Shown here one piece after another: positions 17,509 to 25,705 of a DNA stretch of 64,000 nucleotides; within the stretch, counting starts at the first letter, position 1; every line of letters starts with the position of its first letter. This DNA is from Nocardioides panaciterrulae (GTDB taxonomy: Bacteria; Actinomycetota; Actinomycetes; Propionibacteriales; Nocardioidaceae). Location of the stretch: NCBI RefSeq assembly GCF_013409645.1, contig NZ_JACCBG010000001.1, positions 1,426,001 through 1,490,000 of the forward strand, read 5' to 3'. Made by a program: the position numbers and the translations under genes. Under the pieces are notes generated by a model. That model saw only the letters and a program-made list of their open reading frames with translations, was not told the DNA's origin and did not search any database.

Positions 17509-17529
17509 GGCCCGGGCTGCGTCCGGGCC
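17509..17529 (+). other. Hairpin in the thiolase leader
   Basis: GGCCCGG (17509-17515) and CCGGGCC (17523-17529) form a seven-pair GC stem with loop GCTGCGT. It lies between a -10-like TAAGGT (17495-17500) and the ribosome site of the thiolase, so it would be in the mRNA leader. Function unknown. Confidence 0.4.
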
Positions 17530-17563
17530 ACCCCGCAGGCACGTCGATCTGGAGGCACCTCCC

Positions 17564-18766
17564 ATGTCAGCAAACACTGGCGGAACCGTCATCGTCGCCG
17601 GGGCCCGCACCCCGATCGGCCGGCTCCTCGGCGGGCTGAAGGACCTCTCGGCGGCGGACCTCGGCGGGGTCGCCATCAAGGGCGCCCTGGAGAAGGCCGG
17701 CGTGTCCGGCGACCAGGTCGACTACGTGGTCATGGGCCAGGTCATCCAGGCCGGCGCCGGCCAGAACCCCGCGCGCACCGCGGCGGTCGCCGGAGGCATC
17801 CCGATGACCGTCCCCTCGATCACCATCAACAAGGTGTGCCTGTCCGGCATCAACGCCATCGCCATGGCCGACCAGCTGATCCGCGCCGGCGAGTGCGAGA
17901 TCGTCGTCGCCGGGGGCATGGAGTCGATGACCCAGGCGCCGCACCTGCTGCCGAAGTCGCGCGAGGGCTTCAAGTACGGCGACGTGAAGCTGGTCGACTC
18001 GATGGCCTACGACGCGCTGTGGGACCAGGCCACAGCCCAGGCCATGGGCCTGCTCACCGAGGAGTGCAACGCGGCCGCGGCGAACCTCACCCGCCAGGAG
18101 CAGGACGAGTTCTCCGCCCGGTCCCACCAGCGGGCCGCCGAGGCGTGGAAGAACGGCGTCTTCGACGAGGAGGTCGTGCCGGTCTCGATCCCGCAGCGCA
18201 AGGGTGACCCGGTCGTCGTCTCCACCGACGAGGGGATCCGCGGTGAGACCACCGCGGAGTCGCTGGGCAAGCTCCGCCCGGCGTTCAGCAAGGACGGCAC
18301 CATCACGGCCGGCTCCGCCTCGCAGATCTCCGACGGCGCCGCCGCGGTCGTGGTGATGAGCCGGGCGAAGGCCGAGGAGCTGGGCCTGACCTGGCTCGCC
18401 GAGGTGGGCGCCCACGGCCAGGTGGCCGGCCCCGACTCGACGCTGCAGCTGCAGCCGGCCGCCGCGACCGCCAAGGCCTGCCGCAAGGAGGGCATCGAGC
18501 CCGCCGACCTCGACCTGGTCGAGTTCAACGAGGCGTTCGCCGCCGTCGGCATCGCCTCGGCCCGCGAGCTCGGGCTGGACGAGGGCAGGGTCAACGTCAA
18601 CGGCGGCGCGATCGCGCTCGGCCACCCGGTCGGCATGTCCGGGGCCCGGATCGTGCTGCACCTCGCGCTGGAGCTCAAGCGCCGCGGCGGTGGCGTCGGC
18701 GCCGCCGCGCTGTGCGGCGGTGGCGGCCAGGGGGACGCGCTGATCGTGCGCGTGCCCAAGGCCTGA
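17564..18766 (+). CDS. Acetyl-CoA C-acetyltransferase (thiolase)
   Basis: 400 residues, thiolase II type. Catalytic motifs are all present: the nucleophilic Cys in [10 protein letters not shown] (~residue 90), [17 protein letters not shown] with the His base, and the second Cys in [12 protein letters not shown]. It condenses two acetyl-CoA to acetoacetyl-CoA or the reverse. With the 3-hydroxyacyl-CoA dehydrogenase and a hydratase this produces crotonyl-CoA for Ccr. A GGAGG site precedes the ATG. The stop TGA is directly followed by the GTG of meaB, so the two are cotranslated. Confidence 0.94.
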   Translation: MSANTGGTVIVAGARTPIGRLLGGLKDLSAADLGGVAIKGALEKAGVSGDQVDYVVMGQVIQAGAGQNPARTAAVAGGIPMTVPSITINKVCLSGINAIAMADQLIRAGECEIVVAGGMESMTQAPHLLPKSREGFKYGDVKLVDSMAYDALWDQATAQAMGLLTEECNAAAANLTRQEQDEFSARSHQRAAEAWKNGVFDEEVVPVSIPQRKGDPVVVSTDEGIRGETTAESLGKLRPAFSKDGTITAGSASQISDGAAAVVVMSRAKAEELGLTWLAEVGAHGQVAGPDSTLQLQPAAATAKACRKEGIEPADLDLVEFNEAFAAVGIASARELGLDEGRVNVNGGAIALGHPVGMSGARIVLHLALELKRRGGGVGAAALCGGGGQGDALIVRVPKA

Positions 18767-19759
18767 GTGCCGACCACGACCCCGACCGGCGGGGGCCGGC
18801 GCCGCGCCGCGGCCTCGGTCCCCGACCTGGTCGCCCGCGCCCGCGACGGTGACCCCCGGTCCGTGGCCCGGTTGATCTCGCTCGTCGAGGACGAGTCCCC
18901 GCTGCTGCGCGAGGTGATGGCTGCGCTGGCGCCGCACACCGGGCACGCCCAGATCATCGGCATCACCGGCTCGCCGGGCGTCGGGAAGTCCACCTCGACC
19001 AGCGCGCTGGTCACCGAGCTGCGCCGGCACGGCCGACGGGTCGGCGTGCTCGCGGTCGACCCGTCCTCCCCGTTCTCCGGCGGGGCGCTGCTCGGTGATC
19101 GGGTGCGGATGCAGGACCATGCCCTGGACCGGGACGTCTACATCAGGTCGATGGCCTCGCGCGGCCACCTCGGCGGGCTGTCCTGGACGACCCCGCAGGC
19201 CCTGCGCGTGCTCGACGCCGCCGGCTGCGACGTGATCCTGATCGAGACCGTCGGGGTCGGCCAGAGCGAGGTGGAGATCGCCGGGCTCGCCGACACCACC
19301 GTGGTGCTACTGGCGCCCGGCATGGGCGACGGGATCCAGGCGGCCAAGGCCGGCATCCTCGAGATCGGCGACCTCTACGTCGTGAACAAGGCCGACCGCG
19401 ACGGGGCCGACCAGGTGCGCCGCGACCTGCGCTCGATGCTGGCGCTGGCCGACCGGCCGGAAGGGGCGTGGCGGCCGCCGATCGTGAAGACCGTCGCCCA
19501 GCGCGCCGAGGGGCTCGACGAGGTCGTCGCGAAGCTCGAGGAGCACTTCGACTGGCTGCAGTCCGCCGGCGAGCTCGAGCAGCGGCGTACCCGCCGGGCG
19601 CGCGACGAGATCGAGGCCATCGCGGTGACCGCGCTGCGCTCCCGGTGGGGCGACGTGCACGGCCGCTCCGAGCTCGACGAGCTGGCCGCCGCGGTCGCGA
19701 CCGGCAAGTCCGATCCCTACACCGCGGCCGACGAGCTGCTCGAGGCGTTCACCGAGTGA
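18767..19759 (+). CDS. meaB: MeaB/ArgK-type GTPase, mutase chaperone
   Basis: 330 residues of the G3E SIMIBI GTPase family. P-loop GSPGVGKST, the Mg-binding VDPSSPFSGGALLGDRVRM block characteristic of MeaB, switch II ETVGVGQSEVEIA and the guanine motif NKAD are all intact. MeaB gates loading and protects B12-dependent acyl-CoA mutases, so IcmA downstream or a methylmalonyl-CoA mutase elsewhere is the probable partner. The GTG start abuts the thiolase stop with no gap. Confidence 0.94.
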   Translation: MPTTTPTGGGRRRAAASVPDLVARARDGDPRSVARLISLVEDESPLLREVMAALAPHTGHAQIIGITGSPGVGKSTSTSALVTELRRHGRRVGVLAVDPSSPFSGGALLGDRVRMQDHALDRDVYIRSMASRGHLGGLSWTTPQALRVLDAAGCDVILIETVGVGQSEVEIAGLADTTVVLLAPGMGDGIQAAKAGILEIGDLYVVNKADRDGADQVRRDLRSMLALADRPEGAWRPPIVKTVAQRAEGLDEVVAKLEEHFDWLQSAGELEQRRTRRARDEIEAIAVTALRSRWGDVHGRSELDELAAAVATGKSDPYTAADELLEAFTE

Positions 19760-19879
19760 CGTGACGCCGCGTGGCCCGGGTCACACCGCCGGGCCCGGGC
19801 GCGCCTCGGCCCACCGCCGGTCCAGACCTGTTACACAGGTCCAGACCAGCTCGGGGGCCGATCGATGGAGAAGTCTGCG

Positions 19880-20050
19880 ATGAACGCCAAGAAGGTGCTC
19901 CTCATCCTGGTGGTGGTGTTCCTCGGGTTCTGGATGTTCCAGGACCCCCACGGGTTCGCGGTGTCCGCCAAGGCCGCCGGCGGCAGCGCGTGGCAAGCGC
20001 TCAGCTCGCTCTTCCGCGGCGTGATCCGCTTCATCAACCAGCTGAACTGA
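19880..20050 (+). CDS. Small single-pass membrane protein
   Basis: 56 residues. Residues 4-19 (KKVLLILVVVFLGFWMF) make one membrane helix; the rest (AAGGSAWQALSSLFRGVIRFINQLN) looks amphipathic. ATG 19880 is preferred over ATG 19865 because GGAG lies nine bases upstream. It is 22 bases ahead of the PH-domain gene and probably cotranscribed with it. Function unknown. Confidence 0.7.
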   Translation: MNAKKVLLILVVVFLGFWMFQDPHGFAVSAKAAGGSAWQALSSLFRGVIRFINQLN

Positions 20051-20072
20051 GGGGCCGACGGATGGGATCCCG

Positions 20073-20594
20073 GTGAGACTGGCCCGCCCCGCCGACCTCG
20101 ACATCGGTCGGCACCTGCTCCGCGAGGAGGGCGAGGTCATCGTCGACGTGGTGCATCACCACTGGGCGGCGTACACCCTGCCGGTCCTCGAGAGCGCTGT
20201 CGCAGTGCTGCTGATCGGCGCCACCGCGGTGGTGCCGGCCGCGCTCTCGACGGTGCCGTTCGTGCTCGCGCTCGCGCTCTTCGCCCACGCCGCCTGGTGC
20301 TACGCCCGCGAGCACAAGGACCGGTTCGTGATCACGAACATGCGGGTCTTCCGGGTGCACGGGGTGCTCTCCCGGCGGCTCGCGACGATGCCGCTGCACA
20401 GGATCCTCGACATCACCGTGGTCCGGCCGCTGCACGGCCGGCTGCTGGGCTTCGGCCACTTCGTCTTCGAGTCCGCCGCCCAGGACCAGGGGCTGCGCGA
20501 CATCCGGTACGTCGGCCGCCCCGACGAGCGCGACCTCGCGATCCAGCGGGTGGTGCAGCGCTCGGGCCTGCGCGGCCCCCGGCACCTCAACTGA
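20073..20594 (+). CDS. Bacterial PH-domain (DUF304-like) membrane protein
   Basis: 173 residues. Two hydrophobic helices (TLPVLESAVAVLLIGATAVV; VPFVLALALFAHAAWCYA) follow a short cytoplasmic N-terminus. A bPH_2-type domain comes next: DRFVITNMRVFRVHGVLSRR, MPLHRILDITVVRPLHGRLLGFGHFVFES. These proteins are common in actinobacteria beside small membrane proteins, and their role is unclear. GTG start. A 100-bp palindromic element begins four bases after the stop. Confidence 0.85.
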   Translation: MRLARPADLDIGRHLLREEGEVIVDVVHHHWAAYTLPVLESAVAVLLIGATAVVPAALSTVPFVLALALFAHAAWCYAREHKDRFVITNMRVFRVHGVLSRRLATMPLHRILDITVVRPLHGRLLGFGHFVFESAAQDQGLRDIRYVGRPDERDLAIQRVVQRSGLRGPRHLN

Positions 20595-20597
20595 GCC

Positions 20598-20697
20598 GCT
20601 GCAGGAATCCCCGGCTGACCGGGGAATCTCTCGCTTGAGGGGCGTTGCAACGCCCATCAACCGTAGGAACACCCGGCTGGCCGGGGATTCCTGCAGC
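20598..20697. repeat. 100-bp nested palindromic element
   Basis: GCTGCAGGAATCCCCGGC (20598-20615) and GCCGGGGATTCCTGCAGC (20680-20697) are perfect 18-bp inverted ends. A perfect 16-bp palindrome, GGGCGTTGCAACGCCC (20640-20655), occupies the centre, extending to TTGA/TCAA with one mismatch. Each end also contains its own small CCGG hairpin. It could act as a terminator for the PH-domain gene, but the architecture is more like a REP/MITE-type intergenic repeat. Confidence 0.8.
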
Positions 20698-20755
20698 CAC
20701 CCGCGCGCAGCCTCGCTGCCCCCCGGCCGCCGGTCTCACCACTAGGCTGCCGCCC

Positions 20756-21247
20756 ATGTCCCGGCTGCCGTTCGACCCCATCGACGAGGCGGCCCGCCAG
20801 TGGGGCCAGCGCTGGCAGGGGGTCCCGGCGATGCACGCGGTCACCTCGCTGATGCGGGTGCAGCAGCTGGTGCTGGCCGAGCTCGACGGGCTCCTCAGGC
20901 CGCACGGACTGACGTTCGCGAGGTACGAGGCCCTGGTGCTGCTGGTCTTCTCGTCCCGGGGCTCGCTGCCGCTGGGGAAGATGGGGGAGCGGCTGCAGGT
21001 GCACCCCACCTCGGTCACCTCGATCGTGCGCCGGCTCGAGGCCGACGGCCTGGTCGAGCGGCTGCCGCACCCCGAGGACGGCCGCGCGGTGCTCGCCGAG
21101 ATCACCGCCGCCGGCCGGGCCCTGGTCGAGCGGGCCACCGCGGACCTGGTCGCCGCCGACTTCGCGCTGGGCGCGCTCGACGAGGAGCAGCTGGGCCGGT
21201 TGTCCGCGCTGCTGGCGCCGGTGCGTCGCGCGGCCGGCGACTTCTGA
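20756..21247 (+). CDS. MarR-family transcriptional regulator
   Basis: 163 residues. MarR winged helix: LTFARYEALVLLVFSSRGSLPL, recognition helix VHPTSVTSIVRRLEADGLVER, wing HPEDGRAVLAEITAAGR. ATG 20756 gives a standard start, seven bases after TAGGCT, so probably leaderless. It lies directly upstream of icmA on the same strand, separated by a repeat cluster and a palindromic operator, so control of icmA is a reasonable inference. A longer in-frame reading from 20645 would run through the palindromic element and is unlikely. Confidence 0.88.
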   Translation: MSRLPFDPIDEAARQWGQRWQGVPAMHAVTSLMRVQQLVLAELDGLLRPHGLTFARYEALVLLVFSSRGSLPLGKMGERLQVHPTSVTSIVRRLEADGLVERLPHPEDGRAVLAEITAAGRALVERATADLVAADFALGALDEEQLGRLSALLAPVRRAAGDF

Positions 21248-21287
21248 GCCGGGCAGGGCTCCGGGGAAGACGCCGCCGCGGAGCTGC

Positions 21288-21379
21288 GGCGTCAACCTGC
21301 GCCGACTCGGCGTGCCCCCGGGGTGTCAACGAGCGCCGACTCGGTGTGCCCTGGGGTGTCAACGAGCGCCGACTCGGCG
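21288..21379. repeat. Intergenic repeat cluster 2 (three copies)
   Basis: Copies at 21288-21312, 21323-21346 and 21356-21379 share the core of cluster 1. The first is identical over 25 bases to the inverted first copy of cluster 1. The third matches the last copy of cluster 1 exactly. It sits between the MarR gene and the icmA promoter. Confidence 0.85.
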
Positions 21380-21394
21380 CGGGTTTCTCTCAAC

Positions 21395-21413
21395 TAGTAG
21401 GACGTCCTACTAT
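21395..21413 (+). promoter_or_regulatory. icmA promoter with perfect 18-bp palindrome
   Basis: TAGTAGGACGTCCTACTA (21395-21412) is a perfect palindrome. Its right end overlaps a -10 box TACTAT (21408-21413), which lies seven bases before the icmA ATG. A bound dimer would block RNA polymerase. The size fits a TetR- or MarR-type operator. Confidence 0.75.
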
Positions 21414-21420
21414 CGAGGAC

Positions 21421-23172
21421 ATGGCCGAGACCGAGAACCAGACCGACGCCGCCGCGGAGAGCCGCGGCACCGCCCGCTCGCGCTGGCAGTCCCGCTACGA
21501 GAAGTCCCGCGTCCGCGAGGCGGACTTCACCACGCTGAGCGGGCTCGAGCTCGAGCCGGCCTACGGCACCGAGGACTCGGAGTGGCCGGGCGAGTTCCCG
21601 TTCACCCGCGGCCTGTACCCCACCGGCTACCGGGGACGGACCTGGACGATCCGTCAGTTCGCCGGGTTCGGCAACGCCCAGCAGACCAACGAGCGCTACA
21701 AGATGATCCTGGGCCGCGGCGGCGGCGGGCTGTCGGTGGCCTTCGACATGCCCACGCTGATGGGCCGCGACTCCGACGACCCCAAGGCGCTCGGCGAGGT
21801 CGGCCACTGCGGCGTCGCGATCGACAGTGCCGCCGACATGGAGGTCCTCTTCGACGGGATCGACCTCGGTGACGTCACCACGTCGATGACGATCAGCGGC
21901 CCGGCCGTCCCGGTCTTCTGCATGATGATCGTCGCCGCCGAGCGGGCCGGCGTCGACACCGGCAAGCTCAACGGCACCCTGCAGACCGACATCTTCAAGG
22001 AGTACATCGCACAGAAGGAGTGGCTCTTCGGTCCCGAGCCGCACCTGCGGCTGATCGGCGACCTGATGGAGTACTGCGCCGCGGAGATCCCGGCGTACAA
22101 GCCGCTGTCGGTGTCGGGCTACCACATCCGCGAGGCCGGCTCGACGGCCGCGCAGGAGCTCGCCTTCACCCTCGCCGACGGCTTCGGGTACGTCGAGCTG
22201 GGGCTCTCCCGCGGCCTGGACGTGGACGTCTTCGCACCCGGCCTGTCGTTCTTCTTCGACGCCCACGTGGACTTCTTCGAGGAGATCGCGAAGTTCCGTG
22301 CCGCCCGCCGCATCTGGGCGCGCTGGATGCGCGACGTCTACGGCGCGAAGACCGAGAAGGCCCAGTGGCTGCGCTTCCACACCCAGACCGCGGGCGTCTC
22401 GCTGACGGCGCAGCAGCCCTACAACAACGTGGTCCGCACCGGCATCGAGGCCCTCTCCGCGGTGCTCGGCGGCACCAACTCGCTGCACACCAACGCGCTC
22501 GACGAGACCCTTGCGCTGCCCAGCGAGCAGGCCGCCGAGATCGCGCTGCGCACCCAGCAGGTGATCATGGAGGAGACCGGCGCCGTCAACGTCGCGGACC
22601 CGCTCGGCGGCTCGTGGTACGTCGAGGCGCTCACCGACCGCATCGAGGCCGAGGCCAACGCGATCTTCGACAAGATCCTGGCCATGGGCGGCTCGACCCT
22701 CACCCACGCCGACACCGACCGGCTGGCCGAGACGATGCGACGCTCCACGGGCGCGACCATCGACCGGGCCGAGTGGCCCGTCACGCAGGGCCTGCTGCGC
22801 GGGATCGAGGACGGGTGGTTCATGTCCGAGATCGCCGAGGCCGCCTTCCAGTACCAGACCGCGCTGGAGAAGGGCGAGAAGCGCATCGTCGGCGTCAACT
22901 GCCACGAGGACTCCGTCACCCACGACCTGGAGATCCTGCGGGTCTCCCACGAGGTCGAGGTCGAGCAGGTCCGCGAGCTGGCCCGGCGCCGCGAGTCCCG
23001 CGACGACGCGGCCGCGCGCGCGGCCGTGCAGCGGATGGTCGAGGTCTCGCGGACCGAGGAGAACATGATCTCCTCGATGCTCGAGGCGGTCCGTGCCGAG
23101 GCGACCCTCGGCGAGATCTGCGACGCGCTGCGCGCCGAGTGGGGGGAGTACCGCGAACCCGCGCGGTTCTGA
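21421..23172 (+). CDS. icmA: Isobutyryl-CoA mutase large subunit
   Basis: 583 residues. B12-dependent acyl-CoA mutase catalytic subunit without the cobalamin-binding domain, which would be a separate IcmB not seen here. It interconverts isobutyryl-CoA and n-butyryl-CoA, linking valine breakdown to butyryl/crotonyl-CoA. Specificity residues match IcmA: F80 (TWTIRQFAGF) where methylmalonyl-CoA mutase has Tyr, and Q198 (YIAQKEW) where it has Arg. Sequence closely follows Streptomyces IcmA as I remember it. The ATG lies seven bases after the -10, so leaderless. MeaB upstream is its probable chaperone; Ccr uses the product branch. Confidence 0.93.
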   Translation: MAETENQTDAAAESRGTARSRWQSRYEKSRVREADFTTLSGLELEPAYGTEDSEWPGEFPFTRGLYPTGYRGRTWTIRQFAGFGNAQQTNERYKMILGRGGGGLSVAFDMPTLMGRDSDDPKALGEVGHCGVAIDSAADMEVLFDGIDLGDVTTSMTISGPAVPVFCMMIVAAERAGVDTGKLNGTLQTDIFKEYIAQKEWLFGPEPHLRLIGDLMEYCAAEIPAYKPLSVSGYHIREAGSTAAQELAFTLADGFGYVELGLSRGLDVDVFAPGLSFFFDAHVDFFEEIAKFRAARRIWARWMRDVYGAKTEKAQWLRFHTQTAGVSLTAQQPYNNVVRTGIEALSAVLGGTNSLHTNALDETLALPSEQAAEIALRTQQVIMEETGAVNVADPLGGSWYVEALTDRIEAEANAIFDKILAMGGSTLTHADTDRLAETMRRSTGATIDRAEWPVTQGLLRGIEDGWFMSEIAEAAFQYQTALEKGEKRIVGVNCHEDSVTHDLEILRVSHEVEVEQVRELARRRESRDDAAARAAVQRMVEVSRTEENMISSMLEAVRAEATLGEICDALRAEWGEYREPARF

Positions 23173-23200
23173 CCCGGCCAACGGCTCCTAAGGTGTCCGG

Positions 23201-24073
23201 GTGCGCCCCGGAATCGACCTGCTGACCCGCAAGTGGTGGCGAGCCGTCGGCCGCCGCGTCGACCTCGCCGGCGAGCACGCCTGGCTGGCGGGACCCGTCT
23301 CGCGGGGCCCGGTCGTCCGCGACGGGTGGCTGGCCGACGAGGCGGCCCGCTCCGGCGGCCAGGTGCACGAGGACGTCCCGGGCGCGGGGCTGGTCCCGCA
23401 CTTCGCCGCGCTGGACGGGCCGGGCTTCGACTCGGCCGCGCTGGCACCGGAGGTCCGCGACTTCTACGAGCACACCTCCGACTGGCGGATGGAGGTGTGG
23501 ACCGGCTGGCGGGCCGCCTTCTGGCCCGGCGGTGAGCTGGTCTCGCGGCTCTTCGGTCGGCGGGTCGAGCAGCTCGCGCTGCCGACGCGCCCGCTGGACG
23601 TGGCCCGGGGCATGGAGAGCCGGGTCTCGCTGATCACCGACGCCCGCGGCGCCCAGGTCGCCGCCGCCTGGCTCCGCACCCTGCGGGCCACGGGGGAGTA
23701 CGTCTACAGCGGCTGCTACTCCCACCGCCGACTCCCCGGCGCCGACCGGCCCGCCGTGCACGTGGCCTTCCCGCTGGAGCACGGCAACGTCCAGGTGTTC
23801 CTGCGCCCGGAGGTCGGCGCGAACGGCTCGCTGTGGCTCCGCTCGCCCGGGGAGGGGTTCGGCGGCCACGGCGCCTACGTCGTGGTCCAGGACGGCGGCA
23901 GCGCGTTCGCGGCGACGCTGCCGATCCGGGAGGACTTCCAGGTGTACGTCGACCCCGAGAGCGTGCTCCGCTGCGACCACCGGCTCCGGCTATGGTCGGC
24001 CGAGGCGGTCGCGCTGCACTACCGGCTCGAGCCGGACCGGAGGCGGGCGCTGCGCACCGACACGCTGCTGTGA
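23201..24073 (+). CDS. Conserved hypothetical protein
   Basis: 290 residues, function not recognised. No signal peptide or membrane helix. The chain has a Trp-rich centre (SDWRMEVWTGWRAAFWPGG), SRVSLITDARGAQVAAAWLRTLRATGEYVYSG, a beta-rich VHVAFPLEHGNVQVFLRP and GGHGAYVVVQDGG segments, ending in YRLEPDRRR. GTG start six bases after TAAGGT, so its own leaderless promoter is likely although icmA ends only 28 bases upstream. The TGA stop forms the left target duplication of the mobile element. Confidence 0.75.
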   Translation: MRPGIDLLTRKWWRAVGRRVDLAGEHAWLAGPVSRGPVVRDGWLADEAARSGGQVHEDVPGAGLVPHFAALDGPGFDSAALAPEVRDFYEHTSDWRMEVWTGWRAAFWPGGELVSRLFGRRVEQLALPTRPLDVARGMESRVSLITDARGAQVAAAWLRTLRATGEYVYSGCYSHRRLPGADRPAVHVAFPLEHGNVQVFLRPEVGANGSLWLRSPGEGFGGHGAYVVVQDGGSAFAATLPIREDFQVYVDPESVLRCDHRLRLWSAEAVALHYRLEPDRRRALRTDTLL

Positions 24074-24090
24074 CTGGGTGTGTCCCTATT
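24074..24090 (+). repeat. Left terminal inverted repeat
   Basis: CTGGGTGTGTCCCTATT, perfect inverse of 27225-27241. It begins immediately after the TGA stop of the neighbouring gene. Confidence 0.85.
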
Positions 24091-24274
24091 CGGGCTCACC
24101 GGCTTCCCTTGGCCAGCGACGCACAGGGCGCGGTGGCTGTTGGTTGCCGTCCGAGCGCCTGCCACTCCTTGGTGGTGGGTCTTGTCTCGGTTCCGGCCCA
24201 GGGCCCCTTGGTGGTGCGGGGTGGCGGTCGGCTCTACGTCCCGGTCCATCCGGGTGCGGACACCGTGCGGGGTG
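24091..24274 (-). ncRNA. Candidate reRNA/omegaRNA of TnpB
   Basis: 184 bases between the tnpB stop and the element end, on the tnpB strand, without a convincing gene. In TnpB systems the guide RNA scaffold is the 3' part of the tnpB transcript and runs to the element end, with the guide beyond it. Position and length fit; the structure was not tested. Confidence 0.35.
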
Positions 24275-25636
24275 TCAGGCGGCCGCAGGTAGCGGCGGTG
24301 CTGCGGTGGCTGGTCCTGTATAGCGGGCGAGGTTGATGGCGGCGTTGACGTCGCGGTCGATGGCCAGGCCGCAGTCCGGGCAGGTGTAGACCCGGTCGGT
24401 CAGGGTCAGGTCGGTCTTGACCTGACCGCAGCCGGAGCAGGTCTTGGACGAGGGGTACCAGCGGTCGGCGATCGTGAGGGTGGTGCCGTACCAGGCGGTC
24501 TTGTACTCGATCTGCCGCCGCAGCTCCCCGAAGGAGGCGTCGGAGACGACTCGGGCCAGCATGCGGTTGCTGACCATTCCGGCGGCATTGAGGTCCTCGA
24601 TGACCACCGCCGCGTGCCCCTTGGCGATGGCCGCAGAGAGCTCGTGGAGGAGGTTGCGGCGCAGGTGGGCGACGCGGGCGTGGACCCGTCCCAGGCGTCG
24701 TGCTGCCTTGCGCCGGCCGGCCGAGTCTCGCTTGGTTCTCGCGAAGGCTTGGTTGGCCAGCTTCAGGCGTGCCTGGGCGTGCTGGAGTGCTTTCACCCCC
24801 TCCACCGCGGCCAGCACTCGGCCGTGTTCGTCGGCGATCACCGCCAGGACCTTGACGCCGAGATCGACCCCGACCGTTGCCTGATGTCGGTCCCGGATGT
24901 CGCGGCGGGCGTGGTGGAAGTCGGCAGCGACACCCGTGACCGCGACGATCCAGCGGCCGCGTTCGAACCGGAAGGACGCGGCGTAGGCGTGGAACCGGCC
25001 CGAGTCGTACATCCGCCGCAGCTGCTTGGTGCTCTCCCGCACGTGGAGCTCGCCGAGCTTGGGAAACCGGATGGCCCGCGGACCGGTCGGCCGGACCGGC
25101 GAGGCGGCGCCTTCGGTGTACTTGGCGCGGAGCCGGAACGCCGGGGCGGTCTTGTGTCGAGACTTGAACCGGGGAAACCCAGCGGCCTTCCCGGCCCGGG
25201 TCCCCTGGCGGGAGTCGGCCCAGTTCTTCAGGGCCTGCGCTGCGTTCACGCTCGCGCACTCGAACACGTCCGCAGAGATCTCGCCCCGCCAGGCCAGCCC
25301 CCGTGTGCCGTCGGGGTTGACCGGTGCCGAGGCATCGCGGCCGTCCTTCCAGGCGTTCATGTGGTTGATCAACGCGACCTTCGACCACGACAGCGCCGGC
25401 GTGAGCTGACCCTCGGCGAGCCCATAGCTGCGCTCGGCGGCGCGTTGGTCCAGGTTGGCCCGCACGCGCGCCAGCTGATGGTTGAACGCCAACCGCGCCG
25501 CGCCCGCGTGCGCCAGCAGCGCTCGATGCTGGGCCTGGTTGACGTCGAGGGTGAAGCGGAACGTCGTGGACCGGGTCAACCGCACACCGGTGCGCGAGAC
25601 CAGAACGGCTTCGTCAACGGTAGCGGGGATCGGCAT
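24275..25636 (-). CDS. tnpB: TnpB RNA-guided endonuclease (IS200/IS605 OrfB type)
   Basis: 453 residues from ATG 25636 (a GTG at 25666 is possible). N-terminal OrfB helix-turn-helix (FRFTLDVNQAQHRALLAH) and a split RuvC nuclease: D258 in VGVDLGVK, E347 in VVIEDLN, and Asp in IDRDVNAAINLA near the C-terminus. A zinc finger (CSGCG at ~400, CPDCG at ~419) lies between the last two. All catalytic residues are present, so it may be active as an omegaRNA-guided nuclease that promotes element retention. No TnpA tyrosine or serine transposase is nearby; it rides on the IS5-type element. Confidence 0.92.
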   Translation of the reverse strand: MPIPATVDEAVLVSRTGVRLTRSTTFRFTLDVNQAQHRALLAHAGAARLAFNHQLARVRANLDQRAAERSYGLAEGQLTPALSWSKVALINHMNAWKDGRDASAPVNPDGTRGLAWRGEISADVFECASVNAAQALKNWADSRQGTRAGKAAGFPRFKSRHKTAPAFRLRAKYTEGAASPVRPTGPRAIRFPKLGELHVRESTKQLRRMYDSGRFHAYAASFRFERGRWIVAVTGVAADFHHARRDIRDRHQATVGVDLGVKVLAVIADEHGRVLAAVEGVKALQHAQARLKLANQAFARTKRDSAGRRKAARRLGRVHARVAHLRRNLLHELSAAIAKGHAAVVIEDLNAAGMVSNRMLARVVSDASFGELRRQIEYKTAWYGTTLTIADRWYPSSKTCSGCGQVKTDLTLTDRVYTCPDCGLAIDRDVNAAINLARYTGPATAAPPLPAAA

Positions 25637-25705
25637 GCGACCGATGGTGCACCGCACCACCGACACCGCAGGCGACCCACAGTGCGATCCGTCTCCGGTG
25701 TCGGT

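Noticed and set aside
21248-21420. B12 riboswitch ahead of the B12-dependent mutase
   Set aside because: The gap is filled by repeats and the promoter appears leaderless, leaving no room for a B12 box structure.
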